Shown piece after piece: positions 42,445 to 51,892 of a DNA stretch of 64,000 nt. Within the stretch, counting starts at the first letter, position 1, and every line of letters begins with the position of its first letter. The position numbers and the translations under genes were made by a program. The notes under the pieces are model-generated. The model had not been told where the DNA came from. It saw only the letters and a list, made by a program, of their open reading frames with translations, and did no database searches. The stretch covers positions 1 through 64,000 of the forward strand of contig CAVZGN010000004.1 in assembly GCA_963774895.1 (NCBI GenBank), in the 5' to 3' direction. Source of the stretch: REEB76 sp963774895. Lineage in GTDB: Bacteria; Pseudomonadota; Gammaproteobacteria; Natronospirales; REEB76.

Positions 42445-43632
42445 TCAGGCGTCCACAACGCGTACGAAGAACGCCTTGAGATAACGGGTCTCCGGGATCG
42501 CAGGATGTACCGGATGATCGGCCGACTGGCCGCCCTGCTCCAGCACCTGCGCCTGCAGGTCCAGATGGCGGGCAGCCGACTGGAGACCGGCGAGTAGTGC
42601 CTCAGCCGGCATATGGTAGGAACATGAGCAGGTAATCAGCAGGCCTTCGCGCTCCAGCAACTGCATACCGAGCTGGTTGAGTCGCTGGTAGGCTTCGCGG
42701 CCGGCCATCAGATCCTTCTTGCGTTTCACGAACGCCGGCGGATCCAGGATTACCACGTCGAACTTTTCACCGTTGGCATGCAATTCCCTCAGCGCATCGA
42801 AGGCATCGGCTAAACGCGTGTCGATTTGCACGTCGTTAAGCAGCGCATTGCGCGTGGCTTGCATCAAAGCTGCGCTTGAGCTGTCCACGCACACTGATCC
42901 GCGTGCTTTATGGGCGAGCGCCTGGATGCCCCAGGCGCCCACATAGCTGAAGACATCCAGCACCCGTTTACCGGGTATATAACGCAGCATGCGGCCGCGG
43001 TTGTCATGCTGGTCGAAGAACCAGCCGGTCTTCTGACCGATCGCCAAAGGCACTTCGAAACGGCAAGCGTGCTCCTCGATGCTCACTATCTCAGGGACCA
43101 CACCCTGCGCCACTTCCGTATACAGCGGCAATCCTTCCAGTTCACGTATGCCCACGTCGTTGCGCAGCAGAATCCCTTTGGGCTGCATGACTTTTACCAG
43201 CGCGGCCACGATTTCAGTCTTCATGTTTTCCATGCCGGCGGTGGTGATCTGAGCCACCAGTACCTCGCCGTAACGGTCCACCACTAATCCGGGAAGGTTG
43301 TCAGACTCACCGAATAGCAGGCGGTAATACGGCTTGGCATACAGCCGTTCACGCAGCGATAAAGCAACATTCAAGCGATGCACCAGCAGCGATCGATCCG
43401 GCACATGCGCGGCATCGCGCGACAGCAGGCGTGCGCAGATCAACGAGTTAGGATTGACATAACCGGTGCCGATGACACGCCCGTTGGAACCCTGGATCTC
43501 GATAAGCTCACCCGGCGCAAAGGTTTTCAGGGGCGTACGCTTGATATCCACTTCGTTGCTGAATATCCACAGGTGGCCGGCTCGCAGGCGTCGATCTTCG
43601 TGCTTTTTTAAAATCAGCGGCGGCAGTGACAT
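42445..43632 (-). CDS. rlmI: 23S rRNA (cytosine-C5)-methyltransferase, RlmI family
   Basis: SAM-dependent methyltransferase; E. coli RlmI makes m5C1962 in 23S rRNA. 395 residues. The N-terminal PUA domain (LKKHEDRRLRAGHLWIFSNEV, PGELIEIQGSNGRVIGTGYVNP) is followed by an EEHD-like middle region and a Rossmann domain: KTGWFFDQHDNRGRML, VLDVFSYVGAWGIQAL, CVDSSSAALMQA, VVILDPPAFVKRKKDL, and LLITCSCSYHM with the catalytic cysteine region. First gene of the minus-strand run, divergent from the DUF255 gene over 54 bases. Confidence 0.93.
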   Translation of the reverse strand: MSLPPLILKKHEDRRLRAGHLWIFSNEVDIKRTPLKTFAPGELIEIQGSNGRVIGTGYVNPNSLICARLLSRDAAHVPDRSLLVHRLNVALSLRERLYAKPYYRLLFGESDNLPGLVVDRYGEVLVAQITTAGMENMKTEIVAALVKVMQPKGILLRNDVGIRELEGLPLYTEVAQGVVPEIVSIEEHACRFEVPLAIGQKTGWFFDQHDNRGRMLRYIPGKRVLDVFSYVGAWGIQALAHKARGSVCVDSSSAALMQATRNALLNDVQIDTRLADAFDALRELHANGEKFDVVILDPPAFVKRKKDLMAGREAYQRLNQLGMQLLEREGLLITCSCSYHMPAEALLAGLQSAARHLDLQAQVLEQGGQSADHPVHPAIPETRYLKAFFVRVVDA

Positions 43633-43686
43633 GCGGTTGAAGAGTCCAGGGATTATAGTGATGGCATTCTACCAGCCGTTTTCCCC

Positions 43687-45873
43687 ATGCGTGACAAAAT
43701 ACACAGCAATCGTCTGGCGAGCGAGACCAGTCCCTACCTGCTGCAACATGCCCACAATCCAGTGGACTGGCATGCATGGAATGACCATGCACTGACGCTG
43801 GCGCGTGCACGGAATAAACCCATCCTGCTGTCCATCGGGTATTCCGCTTGCCATTGGTGCCATGTCATGGCGCATGAATCCTTCGAGGATCCGGAGACCG
43901 CGGCGCTCATGAATAGTGCGTTCGTGAACATCAAGGTGGACCGGGAAGAACGCCCGGACCTGGATCGCGTCTACCAGCTGGCACATCAGGTGCTGGCGCA
44001 GCGCGGCGGCGGCTGGCCATTGACCGTGTTTCTAACGCCGGATGACCTGACGCCCTTCTTCGCCGGCACCTACTTCCCGCTGGAACCGCGTTACGGCATG
44101 CCGTCGTTCAAGGATGTACTCACACGCGTAAGTAGCTTCTACCACGATCACCAGGAACAGCTGCGGCAGCAGAACGTCTCACTGCAACAGTTGTTCCGAC
44201 GTATTCAGGCCGAAAGCACGCAATCGGCCGAACTATTGGATCCTGCACAGTTGGAGATCGCGCAACAGGCACTGGCACAGAGCTTCGATCCACGCCACGG
44301 CGGCTTCGGCCGCGCGCCCAAGTTCCCACATGTTCCGGCTCTCGAATTCCTGTTGCAACGAGCCTCGGATAATTCCGTGGGCGCCGATTCCCGGGCCAGT
44401 GCGCGCGACATGCTCACCACTACGCTCACCGGCATGGCCAAAGGCGGCATTTATGATCAGCTGGGTGGCGGCTTCAGCCGCTATTCGGTGGATGCGGAAT
44501 GGGCTGTCCCGCATTTCGAGAAGATGCTTTATGACAACGGTCCATTGCTGAAGCTGTACGCCCAAAGCTGGCAGCTTACCGGCGACGCTCTATATAAAGA
44601 GGCAGCTGAAGGCATCGCCGACTGGGTCATGAACGAGATGCAGTCAGCGGCTGGTGCCTACTATGCCAGCCTGGATGCGGATTCCGAAGGCCATGAAGGC
44701 AGGTATTACGTCTGGGATAGGGAGGAGATTCGAGCGCTGCTCACCGATGATGAATTTGCCGTGTTTGCGCCGCGTTATGGACTGAACGGACCACCGAATT
44801 TCGATGGCCGTTGGCATTTGCATGTGCAGGAACAAATCACAAACATAACCACCTCATCTGAATCTACGCCGGAATCCCTCGCCCTTGGGGAGAGGGTGCC
44901 CGAAGGGCAGGTGAGGGTCGGGAGGGATACAAATGTGTTGCCTTCCTCGGACCCTCACCCCCTCCCCTCTCCCGGCGGGAGAGGGGAATTGGAGAAAGAA
45001 ACTCTGCTGGTATCCGCGCGTAAAAAATTACTGGCGGTGCGTGCCCGGCGGGTGCGCCCGGCCCGCGACGATAAGGTGCTCACCGCCTGGAACGGCCTCA
45101 TGATCGGCGGCATGGCCAGCGCCGGCCGCATTCTGGGTCATGAGCACTGGATCGATTCGGCGGAACACGCCGCTGTCTTCATCCAGGCGCGGCTGTGGCG
45201 TGAACCACATTTGCTGGCAAGTTGGCGGGCGGAGGGGGCGGACCTGCCCGCCTACCTGGACGACTATGCCTTCATGCTGCATGGACTGTGGGAATTGCTG
45301 CAGGCGCGCTGGGACGCAGGTCGCTTTGCCTGGATGCAAACACTCGCCGACACACTACTTAGGCTTTTTGAAGATCAAACCCATGGCGGCTTCTGGTTCA
45401 CAACCAACGACCAGGCTATTCCGCTCTACCGTCCCAGGACCTTCGGTGATGAATCCATGCCTTCGGGCAATGCCGTCGCCGCCCAAGCATTGTTGCGACT
45501 CGGTCACGTGTGCGCCGAACCCCGATATATCCATGCGGCTGAACGCGCGCTCAAAGCCGCGCTGCCCTCCGCAACCCATTATCCCGATGGCCATCTCTCG
45601 ACATTCACAGCCTTGAGCGATAACTTGCAACCACCCACGATGTTCATTCTGCGGGGAGAAAAGTCTAAACTTCAGGAATGGCAATCAGCATTGAATGCAA
45701 GACCGGATGCGCGCCGGATGCTGCTGTCCATCCCCAAGGATGCGACCGGTATGACCGGGTTGCTGGCCCAATGTGCGCCGCTGGGTAAGATCTGCGCCTA
45801 TGTGTGTCACGGAACCAGTTGTTCACTGCCGGTGACGAAATTGACTGATCTCACCGAGAGGGTGTCGTCATGA
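43687..45873 (+). CDS. DUF255 thioredoxin-domain protein (YyaL/spermatogenesis-associated 20 family)
   Basis: Family widespread in bacteria and animals; biochemical role not settled. 728 residues. An N-terminal thioredoxin-like domain begins LASETSPYLLQHAHNPVDWHAW and has the conserved CxxC in GYSACHWCHVMAHESFED (Cys55, Cys58). The rest is a six-hairpin (alpha/alpha)6 domain like those of N-acylglucosamine epimerases: FGRAPKFPHVPALEFLL, GGIYDQLGGGFSRYSVDAEWAVPHFEKMLYDN, AYYASLDADSEGHEGRYYVWD, RDDKVLTAWNGLMIGGMA, DDYAFMLHGLWELL, and ESMPSGNAVAAQALLRLG. Odd: residues about 393-436 are an in-frame insertion encoded by a palindromic repeat, in a loop before VSARKKLLAVR. It overlaps sixA by four bases. 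Confidence 0.92.
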   Translation: MRDKIHSNRLASETSPYLLQHAHNPVDWHAWNDHALTLARARNKPILLSIGYSACHWCHVMAHESFEDPETAALMNSAFVNIKVDREERPDLDRVYQLAHQVLAQRGGGWPLTVFLTPDDLTPFFAGTYFPLEPRYGMPSFKDVLTRVSSFYHDHQEQLRQQNVSLQQLFRRIQAESTQSAELLDPAQLEIAQQALAQSFDPRHGGFGRAPKFPHVPALEFLLQRASDNSVGADSRASARDMLTTTLTGMAKGGIYDQLGGGFSRYSVDAEWAVPHFEKMLYDNGPLLKLYAQSWQLTGDALYKEAAEGIADWVMNEMQSAAGAYYASLDADSEGHEGRYYVWDREEIRALLTDDEFAVFAPRYGLNGPPNFDGRWHLHVQEQITNITTSSESTPESLALGERVPEGQVRVGRDTNVLPSSDPHPLPSPGGRGELEKETLLVSARKKLLAVRARRVRPARDDKVLTAWNGLMIGGMASAGRILGHEHWIDSAEHAAVFIQARLWREPHLLASWRAEGADLPAYLDDYAFMLHGLWELLQARWDAGRFAWMQTLADTLLRLFEDQTHGGFWFTTNDQAIPLYRPRTFGDESMPSGNAVAAQALLRLGHVCAEPRYIHAAERALKAALPSATHYPDGHLSTFTALSDNLQPPTMFILRGEKSKLQEWQSALNARPDARRMLLSIPKDATGMTGLLAQCAPLGKICAYVCHGTSCSLPVTKLTDLTERVSS
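44876..44986. repeat. Palindromic repeat inserted in frame in the DUF255 gene
   Basis: This 111-base stretch is made of nested inverted repeats: CCCTCGCCC/GGGAGAGGG (one mismatch), TGCCC/GGGCA, a perfect 10-base pair GGTGAGGGTC/GACCCTCACC, and a perfect 10-bp hairpin CCCCTCTCCC-GGC-GGGAGAGGGG at the right end. The same motif family occurs between genes at 37.7 and 54.8-55.0 kb. Here it lies inside a coding region, is a multiple of three long and has no stop in the reading frame. Confidence 0.8.
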
Positions 45874-46370
45874 AACAGGTATTGGTCGTGCGGCATGCCG
45901 AGGCCGAAGATCCAGCCGAGGCTCTGCTGGCCGGTCGCAGCGATGCATTGCGCCGCTTGACCAAGGCGGGCATGCATCAAATGCGCAAAGGCGTTTCGGG
46001 ACTGGCCACACTCGTGGATGAGATACACGTGATTCTCTCCAGTTCACTGACGCGCGCAATCGAGACCGCCGAGATCCTGTCAACGGCCTTCCCGCACGCA
46101 CTGAAACTACAACATGCACGTCTGGCTCCGGGTTTCGATCCGGACAAGTTGCTGACGTGGGTCTCACGCCAGACCAGCGTGATCGTGCTGGTGGGACATG
46201 AACCAGATCTGAGCCTATGGATCGGCTACATGGCCACCGGCGTCGCACGCAGTCTGGTGCATATGAAGAAAGGCAGCGTCTGCTGCCTGGAGATGCCGGA
46301 GCATGCAAAGCCGGGGCAGGCTCGCATCGTTTGGTGCTTGACGCTCAAGCAGCTGGCAAGACTCGACTGA
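45870..46370 (+). CDS. sixA: Phosphohistidine phosphatase, SixA family
   Basis: Histidine-phosphatase-fold enzyme; E. coli SixA dephosphorylates phosphohistidine on phosphotransfer proteins such as NPr. 166 residues. The catalytic RHA motif (VVRHAEAED, His9) opens the protein; LSSSLTRAIETAEIL holds the second arginine, and IVLVGHEPDLSLWIGYM the second histidine. Overlaps the DUF255 gene upstream and lies 13 bases before the CHAD gene, a pairing common in proteobacteria. Its natural phosphoprotein here is unknown. Confidence 0.92.
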   Translation: MKQVLVVRHAEAEDPAEALLAGRSDALRRLTKAGMHQMRKGVSGLATLVDEIHVILSSSLTRAIETAEILSTAFPHALKLQHARLAPGFDPDKLLTWVSRQTSVIVLVGHEPDLSLWIGYMATGVARSLVHMKKGSVCCLEMPEHAKPGQARIVWCLTLKQLARLD

Positions 46371-46383
46371 TGCTGGACGGCGC

Positions 46384-47367
46384 GTGAGCCAACGGGATCC
46401 ACTGCAGTCACCGGCTGCGCAAGTGATAGCCGGCTATGCCAGACGTCTGCTGAGAGCGACGGATGCTGCCGTGGCGCGGCTTGACGATGCCGAAGATCTG
46501 GAGGCGCTGCACGATTCGCGGGTCTCATTACGGCGCCTGCGCGGCTGGCTGCAGGCCTTCGATTCCCAGCTAAAGCTGAAACGCCGGCAGCGCCGTGCGT
46601 TGCGGCGTCTGGCCCAAGCTACCAACCCGGCACGGGATGCGGAAGTCTGCATCCAATGGCTTGCCAAGCTGCGTACCCAATTGGATCCACATGCACAGCC
46701 AGGTGTGACCGGATTCCTCATCCATCTGGCTGCGCTGCGCGATAACAACTACCGACGTATCCGCAAAGAACTGCCTCCCGCGTGGAACAAACTCTTACGC
46801 CGGTTGCAACACGCTATCTCTGCAGTGAAAGATTCAGGGCATATGCATGCCATATTTCTGCAAGCATATATCGCATCCCTGCGTGACTATGCCGCGGATT
46901 TCACTATTGCCCTAGATCAAGCACGCCTGTCACCGGATGCGCGCCATATCCACAGGCTGCGTATCGTTGCCAAGAAACTGCGCTATCTGCTTGAGTCCAT
47001 CCTGCGTTGGCAGCCGCGGGCCAGGGGGCTGGTGAAGGAACTCAAAGCCCTGCATGAAACCGCCGGCGCGATACAGGATCTGCAACGTTTCCAGGAATTG
47101 ACGGAACAGACATTCCTGCAGCTGGCCGGTAGGCGCTACCGTCGGTTGCTGGTGATGTATGCCGATGTGGGCGCGGATCACCGCACCCTCAAACACCCGG
47201 ATCTGACGCCTGGCCTGCTGCCCCTGCTATGGATCAGCCGTACCGCTTGCATCAAACAGGCGGAATACATCGTCCGTTTCAGGAAAGATTATCTCTCCAG
47301 AAAACGTCCCGCCTGCGTGATCCATCTACGCCAGATCATGAACCAGCTCGCACGACCGCGCACGTGA
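46384..47367 (+). CDS. CHAD domain protein
   Basis: CHAD (conserved histidine alpha-helical domain) proteins bind polyphosphate granules through a basic groove. 327 residues from a GTG start. The two conserved basic blocks are LHDSRVSLRRLRGWLQAF near 45 and IHRLRIVAKKLRYLLESIL near 190, each with the expected histidine and arginines. The protein is all alpha and very rich in Arg, Leu and Ala. No polyphosphate kinase or CYTH domain is encoded beside it. It ends 23 bases from the convergent prolyl oligopeptidase. Confidence 0.9.
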   Translation: MSQRDPLQSPAAQVIAGYARRLLRATDAAVARLDDAEDLEALHDSRVSLRRLRGWLQAFDSQLKLKRRQRRALRRLAQATNPARDAEVCIQWLAKLRTQLDPHAQPGVTGFLIHLAALRDNNYRRIRKELPPAWNKLLRRLQHAISAVKDSGHMHAIFLQAYIASLRDYAADFTIALDQARLSPDARHIHRLRIVAKKLRYLLESILRWQPRARGLVKELKALHETAGAIQDLQRFQELTEQTFLQLAGRRYRRLLVMYADVGADHRTLKHPDLTPGLLPLLWISRTACIKQAEYIVRFRKDYLSRKRPACVIHLRQIMNQLARPRT

Positions 47368-47390
47368 CATCGGCAATGTCTCTATTGCCA

Positions 47391-49542
47391 TTACTCCTGC
47401 TTGGGCGGGCTGGTGATTCCAAGGTTATAAGCCAGGAATGCCCACACATCCGACCATTGGATGATGCGTTTATCCGTGGGCATATAGTTATGGCTGGTCT
47501 GGGTCTCCACACGGATCAGCGCCGGATTGTCGCAGGCCTGGTCGTGCTGCAGGGCGGCGGCGAACTTATAGGAATGGCTTGGCACCACCCGGTCATCATG
47601 ATCTGAAGTGGTGATGATCGTGGGCGGATAACAGACGCCGGCTTTCACATTCTGAACAGGTGAGAACTTGATCAGCCATTTGAACGCCTTGGGATCGTCC
47701 GAAGTACCATACTCCGGCGCCCACAAGGCCCCGCCGGAAAATTTCTGATAGCGCAGCATGTCCATGACGCCGGCGCCGGCATAGGCTGCACCGAAGAGCT
47801 TCGGATGCTGGGTGATGGTGACGCCCACCAATAAGCCGCCATTGGAATAACCCCAGATGGCGAGTCTCTTCGGCGATGTGTATTTCTGGGCGATCAGATA
47901 TCTGGCAGCGCCGACAAAGTCATCGAACACATTCTGTTTCTTGCCTAGCATTCCCGCCTTGTGCCAGGCCTCGCCATATTCACCGCCACCTCGCAGGTTG
48001 GCCACTGCGTAGATGCCACCCATCTCCAGCCACACTGGCACCAGCGGATTGAAGTTGGGTGTGATGCTAATATCGAAACCACCATACGCGTACAACAGCG
48101 TGGGATTCTTGCCATCCAGCTTGAGTCCCTTGCGATAGGTGATGAACATGGGGATACGGGTACCGTCCTTGGAACGGTAATACACCTGGCGGGTTTCATA
48201 ACGCGAGGGGTCGTAGGTGAGTCGCGGCTTGAAGAACGCCGCGTTCTTGTCACTGGCGAGGTCGTAGCGATAGACCGTGGTGGGATAGAGATACGAGGTG
48301 AAGCCGTAATACAGGTCCTTGGAATCATTGCGTCCACTGAGTCCCACCACCGCACCGATCCCCGGCAATGACACGCGGCCTTCCGGTTTGCCGGTGCTGG
48401 AGAACAGGTGCAGCTCACTCTTCACATCCACCAGGTACTGGACCACAACCTTATGGTCTGCCATGAGCGAATTCTCGATGACGTCCTTGGTCTCAGGCAC
48501 CACGCTGATCCATTGCTCCGGAATAGCCAGCTTGAACGAGATGATCCGGTCGCGCGGCGCATCCCGGGTGGTCTGCAGAAATATGGCATCGCCCAGATTT
48601 CCGATCGGATAATAAGCCGCATCGTTTTTGGTGAACAACGGCTTAATGGCAGCAGCGATATCGGGATGCTGCGGATCACCCAGGTCCGCATAGTAGAGCT
48701 CATTGTTGCGTGAAGTGCCGTTCACCAGCACCACGAACAGATAGCAGCCATCCTCAGAAACGCTGCCGTCCACGATCCACTCCGGCAGGTCGGGGCGTGC
48801 ATAGATGAGTTTGTCATCGCTCTGGGACGTTCCCAATACATGGTAATAAAGCGCTTGATCCTTGACCTGCTGGCTGATGGCTTGCCCGGCCGGCGGCGCC
48901 GGATAACGGGAATAGAAGAAACCCTTGTTATCCTTGGTCCAGGAGATACCGGAAAATTTCACATAGCGCACCTCATCCGGCAGTGACTTGCCATCCGTGA
49001 GGTCGCGCACATGCAGGGTCTCCCAGTCAGAACCGCCCTGGGAAAGCGCATAAGCCAAGAGCTTGCCGCTGTCCGAGGCTTCGTAATCCAGAAGTGCGAT
49101 ATCACCATTCGGCGAAAGGGTGTTGGGATCCAGCAATTCCTGCGGCTTGCCACCAGCACCATCCTGCTCGAAAACCACTGACTGATTCTGCAAGCCGGTG
49201 TTCTTGCTGAAAAACAAGCGTTCGGCCTGCATCTGCAGGCACGCCAACTTTCTCATAGTTCCATAGCTGCATGAGGCGCTGGCGCACGGCATCGCGCTGC
49301 GGGATCTTGTCCAGATAGGCGAACGTCAATTTATTCTCGTCGTCCACCCACTGCTTGACCGTCGGACTCTCCAGGTTTTCCATCCACTCGTAGGGCGCGG
49401 CAACCTTCGTACCGAAGTAGTTGTTTATAGTGTTACCGCGGGTCGTTTCCGGATAAGTGGGTTTCTGAGCTGTGGGCTGTGCCGATGTTACAGCTGTCCA
49501 AACCAGGGTCATGCTCAAAAATACCAAGGCGATCTTTTTCAC
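47391..49542 (-). pseudogene. Prolyl oligopeptidase (S9A), one frameshift
   Basis: Serine peptidase that cuts after proline in short peptides; here with a signal peptide (VFLSMTLVWTAVTSAQ), so periplasmic. The GTG start at 49542 follows AGGAG. The reading frame shifts by one base near 49224-49230: the upstream frame ends usefully at YEKVGVPAD and the downstream frame resumes at ERLFFSKNTGLQNQSVV. Removing a single base would give about 717 residues. The beta-propeller is followed by the hydrolase domain with GYSNGGLLVG (Ser), SDHDDRVVPSHSY (Asp) and TSHNYMPTDKRI (His), plus LLYAYGGFDISITPNFNP. All catalytic parts are intact, so this is either a sequencing slip or a very young pseudogene. Confidence 0.88.
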
Positions 49543-49762
49543 GGTCTTCTCCTGATAATCATCACAAAGTAGGCACGCCTATGCATTCACGGTTTCTCAA
49601 TCAGGATCTCGATGACAAACGCTATTTTAAGTTCGCATACTATGATTTGAGACTGCTGTGTGCAAACCTATGACTGCGGTAAGAAACCAGCGGGGCTGTC
49701 AGCCCACCATATATTCCATATCCCACTAAACCCTAACTGCCCAGACGTAATCTACAAAGGAT

Positions 49763-50341
49763 ATGGGAACCGCTGCAGTGTCCATGACCCGCATAAAGAC
49801 CAGGAAGGCTAGCCCCGATGATGAGGCGTACGGGCTGGTGAGGCGTGCCCAGGCCGGCGATAGGGCAGCTTTCGAGCGGCTCTACCGTCAGCATGCAGGC
49901 CGCGTGTACGCCGTGTGCCTGCGCATCACCGTCGACCGGCCAGCTGCCGAGGAATGCACCCAGGATGCCTTCGTGCGCGCCTGGAGCGCACTTACCCGTT
50001 TTCGCGGTGAAAGCAGTTTCGGCACCTGGCTCACGCGTATCGCCATCAATGTGGCACTGCAGCGACTCAAGCTCTACCGGCGGCACTTGCGGCTTATGCA
50101 ACCCGACGGTGGGGAGATACTGGAGAGCCTGCCGGATGATTCAGTGATGTCCGAGGCGGATATTGATCTGGAACAGTTGATCAGCACCCTGCCGCCTGCC
50201 GCGCGTGTGGTGTTCGTGCTGCACGCCATCGAGGGCTACAGCCATGAGGAAATTGCCGGGTTGACCCGCACGGCGGTCGGTACCTGCAAGGCGCATGTGC
50301 ATCGGGCACGGCAATTGTTGCAAGCGAGGTTCAAAACATGA
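49763..50341 (+). CDS. ECF RNA polymerase sigma factor
   Basis: Extracytoplasmic-function sigma factor, 192 residues; a second ATG seven codons in is possible because AAAGGA sits very close to the first. Region 2 is seen in AFERLYRQHAGRVYAVCLRI, EECTQDAFVRAWSALTRFRGESSFGTWLTRIAINVALQ, and region 4 in LPPAARVVFVLHAIEGYSHEEIAGLTRTAVGTCKAHVHRARQLLQ. The downstream gene, with one membrane helix, overlaps by four bases and should be its anti-sigma factor. The set ends with a DUF4097 adhesin-like protein, so an envelope signal is likely. No promoter for autoregulation was identified. Confidence 0.95.
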   Translation: MGTAAVSMTRIKTRKASPDDEAYGLVRRAQAGDRAAFERLYRQHAGRVYAVCLRITVDRPAAEECTQDAFVRAWSALTRFRGESSFGTWLTRIAINVALQRLKLYRRHLRLMQPDGGEILESLPDDSVMSEADIDLEQLISTLPPAARVVFVLHAIEGYSHEEIAGLTRTAVGTCKAHVHRARQLLQARFKT

Positions 50342-50865
50342 GCATAGAACAGGATAAACGGCTGGACGCAGCCCTGGCGAAACTGCCGTGCAGTATCGAA
50401 CCACAACATGACCTGTGGCCCGGTATCCATGCGCAGATCATGCAGCGCAACTCCCGATCGTTGCATAATCGCTGGAGCTATGGTTTCGCAGCTGCGGCCG
50501 TGTTGGTGGTCGGTATAGCCGCTATCTGGATCAGTCTCAAACTGCATGCGCCGGCACCCGACCAGAACTTCGCTGAAGTTGTGCCCCACGTCACATCCAC
50601 GCAGCTCGAAATACATGATCTGAATACTCAATTTGCAGCGCAGCTCGCCAGTGACAAAGACCTGCCATCATCGGCGCGCATGGCGCTGGTGGATAATCTG
50701 CGACTCATCCATGACGCCATCCTGCGCACCCAGGCGGCGGTAAAAAAATATCCCAACGATGTAAACCTGCAATCACTGTTGCTGGATCTATATCAGCAAC
50801 AGGCCCGGCTAATGGCCGAAGCCCAGCAGGCCCAGATCCAAACTACCATGAGGACCACACTATGA
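50338..50865 (+). CDS. Probable membrane anti-sigma factor
   Basis: 175 residues with one membrane helix (GFAAAAVLVVGIAAIWISL, about 49-67). The cytoplasmic N-terminal 45 residues (DKRLDAALAKLPCSIEPQHDLWPGIHAQI) resemble the short acidic or helical sigma-binding segments found beside ECF sigma genes. The rest would be periplasmic, mostly helical and Gln/Ala-rich (QSLLLDLYQQQARLMAEAQQAQIQ), perhaps a coiled coil. No zinc-binding HxxxCxxC motif is present, so it is not a ZAS-type anti-sigma. The assignment rests on topology and four-base overlaps with both neighbours. Confidence 0.75.
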   Translation: MSIEQDKRLDAALAKLPCSIEPQHDLWPGIHAQIMQRNSRSLHNRWSYGFAAAAVLVVGIAAIWISLKLHAPAPDQNFAEVVPHVTSTQLEIHDLNTQFAAQLASDKDLPSSARMALVDNLRLIHDAILRTQAAVKKYPNDVNLQSLLLDLYQQQARLMAEAQQAQIQTTMRTTL

Positions 50866-51803
50866 AACGCGCACTGATATACATTTCTTATTTACTGCTG
50901 TCATTGCTGGGGATCGGTATCCTGGCCTCAGCCGTAATGCTCACCGCCAATTCCGCATACGCCTATCCGACGGTTGCCGGCCAGAACATCGATAAGAGCT
51001 TGCCGGTGAAAGCTGGCGTTTCAGTGCTTGTACGCAATATTGCCGGCTCGGTGAAAATTCTGGGCTGGTCAAAAGATGAAGTGCATGTGAGCGGTGCCCT
51101 TACGGATGGAACCAGCTTGGATTTCCATCCAGTGGGCGATGGGGTGGAAATCCGCGTGATATATCCCCAAAATTCTTATAACCATGCGCAGGCCGACCTG
51201 TCGATATCGGTACCTGCAACCAGCCGTCTGTCCGTGAATACGGTCAGTGCCGACATCGAGGCCAAGAACCTTACCGGATCTCAAAAACTGGAGAGCGTCA
51301 GCGGTGCAGTAAAACTGGATTCACAGTCAGCGGACATCAATGCCCAGTCCGTGAGCGGTGAAGTGGATATCAACGGTTCGGCTGAAGGCGCGCATGTATC
51401 GGCCCACAGCGTTAGCGGTGATGTAAAAATCAGCCATGCCTTTGGCGACCTGCAGGCGGAAAGTGTCAGTGGGACCGTTAAAGTCTTCAATCAGAGTCAG
51501 TTGAGCTGGGCGCGACTAAATTCCACCTCAGGAAACGAGGACTTCGTCGCCGTACTTTCCAAGGGTGGGAGCTACACACTCAATAGTGTCAGCGGCAATA
51601 TTTTCATTTCATTCCCTGCGACACCCGATGCGCGCTTTGATATCTCAAGTTTCAGCGGCGGCATCGATAATAGTTTTGGGCCTAAGGCGCAATCTACCAG
51701 CGAATACGGACCCGGCAAGGAACTGCATTTCACCAGCGGTAGCGGCAGCGCCCAGGTCAACGTGCGCACCATGAGCGGCAATATTTCCCTGCGCACACCC
51801 TGA
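50862..51803 (+). CDS. DUF4097 beta-helix protein
   Basis: 313 residues. An N-terminal membrane segment or signal (YISYLLLSLLGIGILASAVMLTANSAYA) precedes an exported beta-solenoid. About eight turns carry the (S/E)xVSGxV(K/D)(I/L) repeat: ESVSGAVKL, QSVSGEVDI, HSVSGDVKI, ESVSGTVKV, NSTSGNEDF, NSVSGNIFI, SSFSGGIDN, RTMSGNISL. Such DUF4097 proteins are often the last gene of ECF sigma or PspC-like envelope-stress operons; no enzymatic role is known. It starts within the anti-sigma gene. It may be an envelope sensor or a passive surface protein. Confidence 0.85.
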   Translation: MKRALIYISYLLLSLLGIGILASAVMLTANSAYAYPTVAGQNIDKSLPVKAGVSVLVRNIAGSVKILGWSKDEVHVSGALTDGTSLDFHPVGDGVEIRVIYPQNSYNHAQADLSISVPATSRLSVNTVSADIEAKNLTGSQKLESVSGAVKLDSQSADINAQSVSGEVDINGSAEGAHVSAHSVSGDVKISHAFGDLQAESVSGTVKVFNQSQLSWARLNSTSGNEDFVAVLSKGGSYTLNSVSGNIFISFPATPDARFDISSFSGGIDNSFGPKAQSTSEYGPGKELHFTSGSGSAQVNVRTMSGNISLRTP

Positions 51804-51829
51804 ATGTCCCAGCACTAAACCTGACGTGA

Positions 51830-51858
51830 AGAATCGCGGCGGAGACCGCCGCTCCCAC
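51830..51858. repeat. REP-like palindrome, single copy
   Basis: Between the convergent DUF4097 and tandem HtrA genes. On the minus strand it reads TGTGGGAGCGGCGG-TCTCCGCCGCGATTC, a hairpin with GCGGCGG/CCGCCGC arms. It is the same family as the pair at 60.67-60.74 kb and resembles REP elements of Pseudomonas and Xanthomonadales. Confidence 0.75.
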
Positions 51859-51892
51859 AATCGGACATGACTGCTACCGCCAGGTGGAATAC

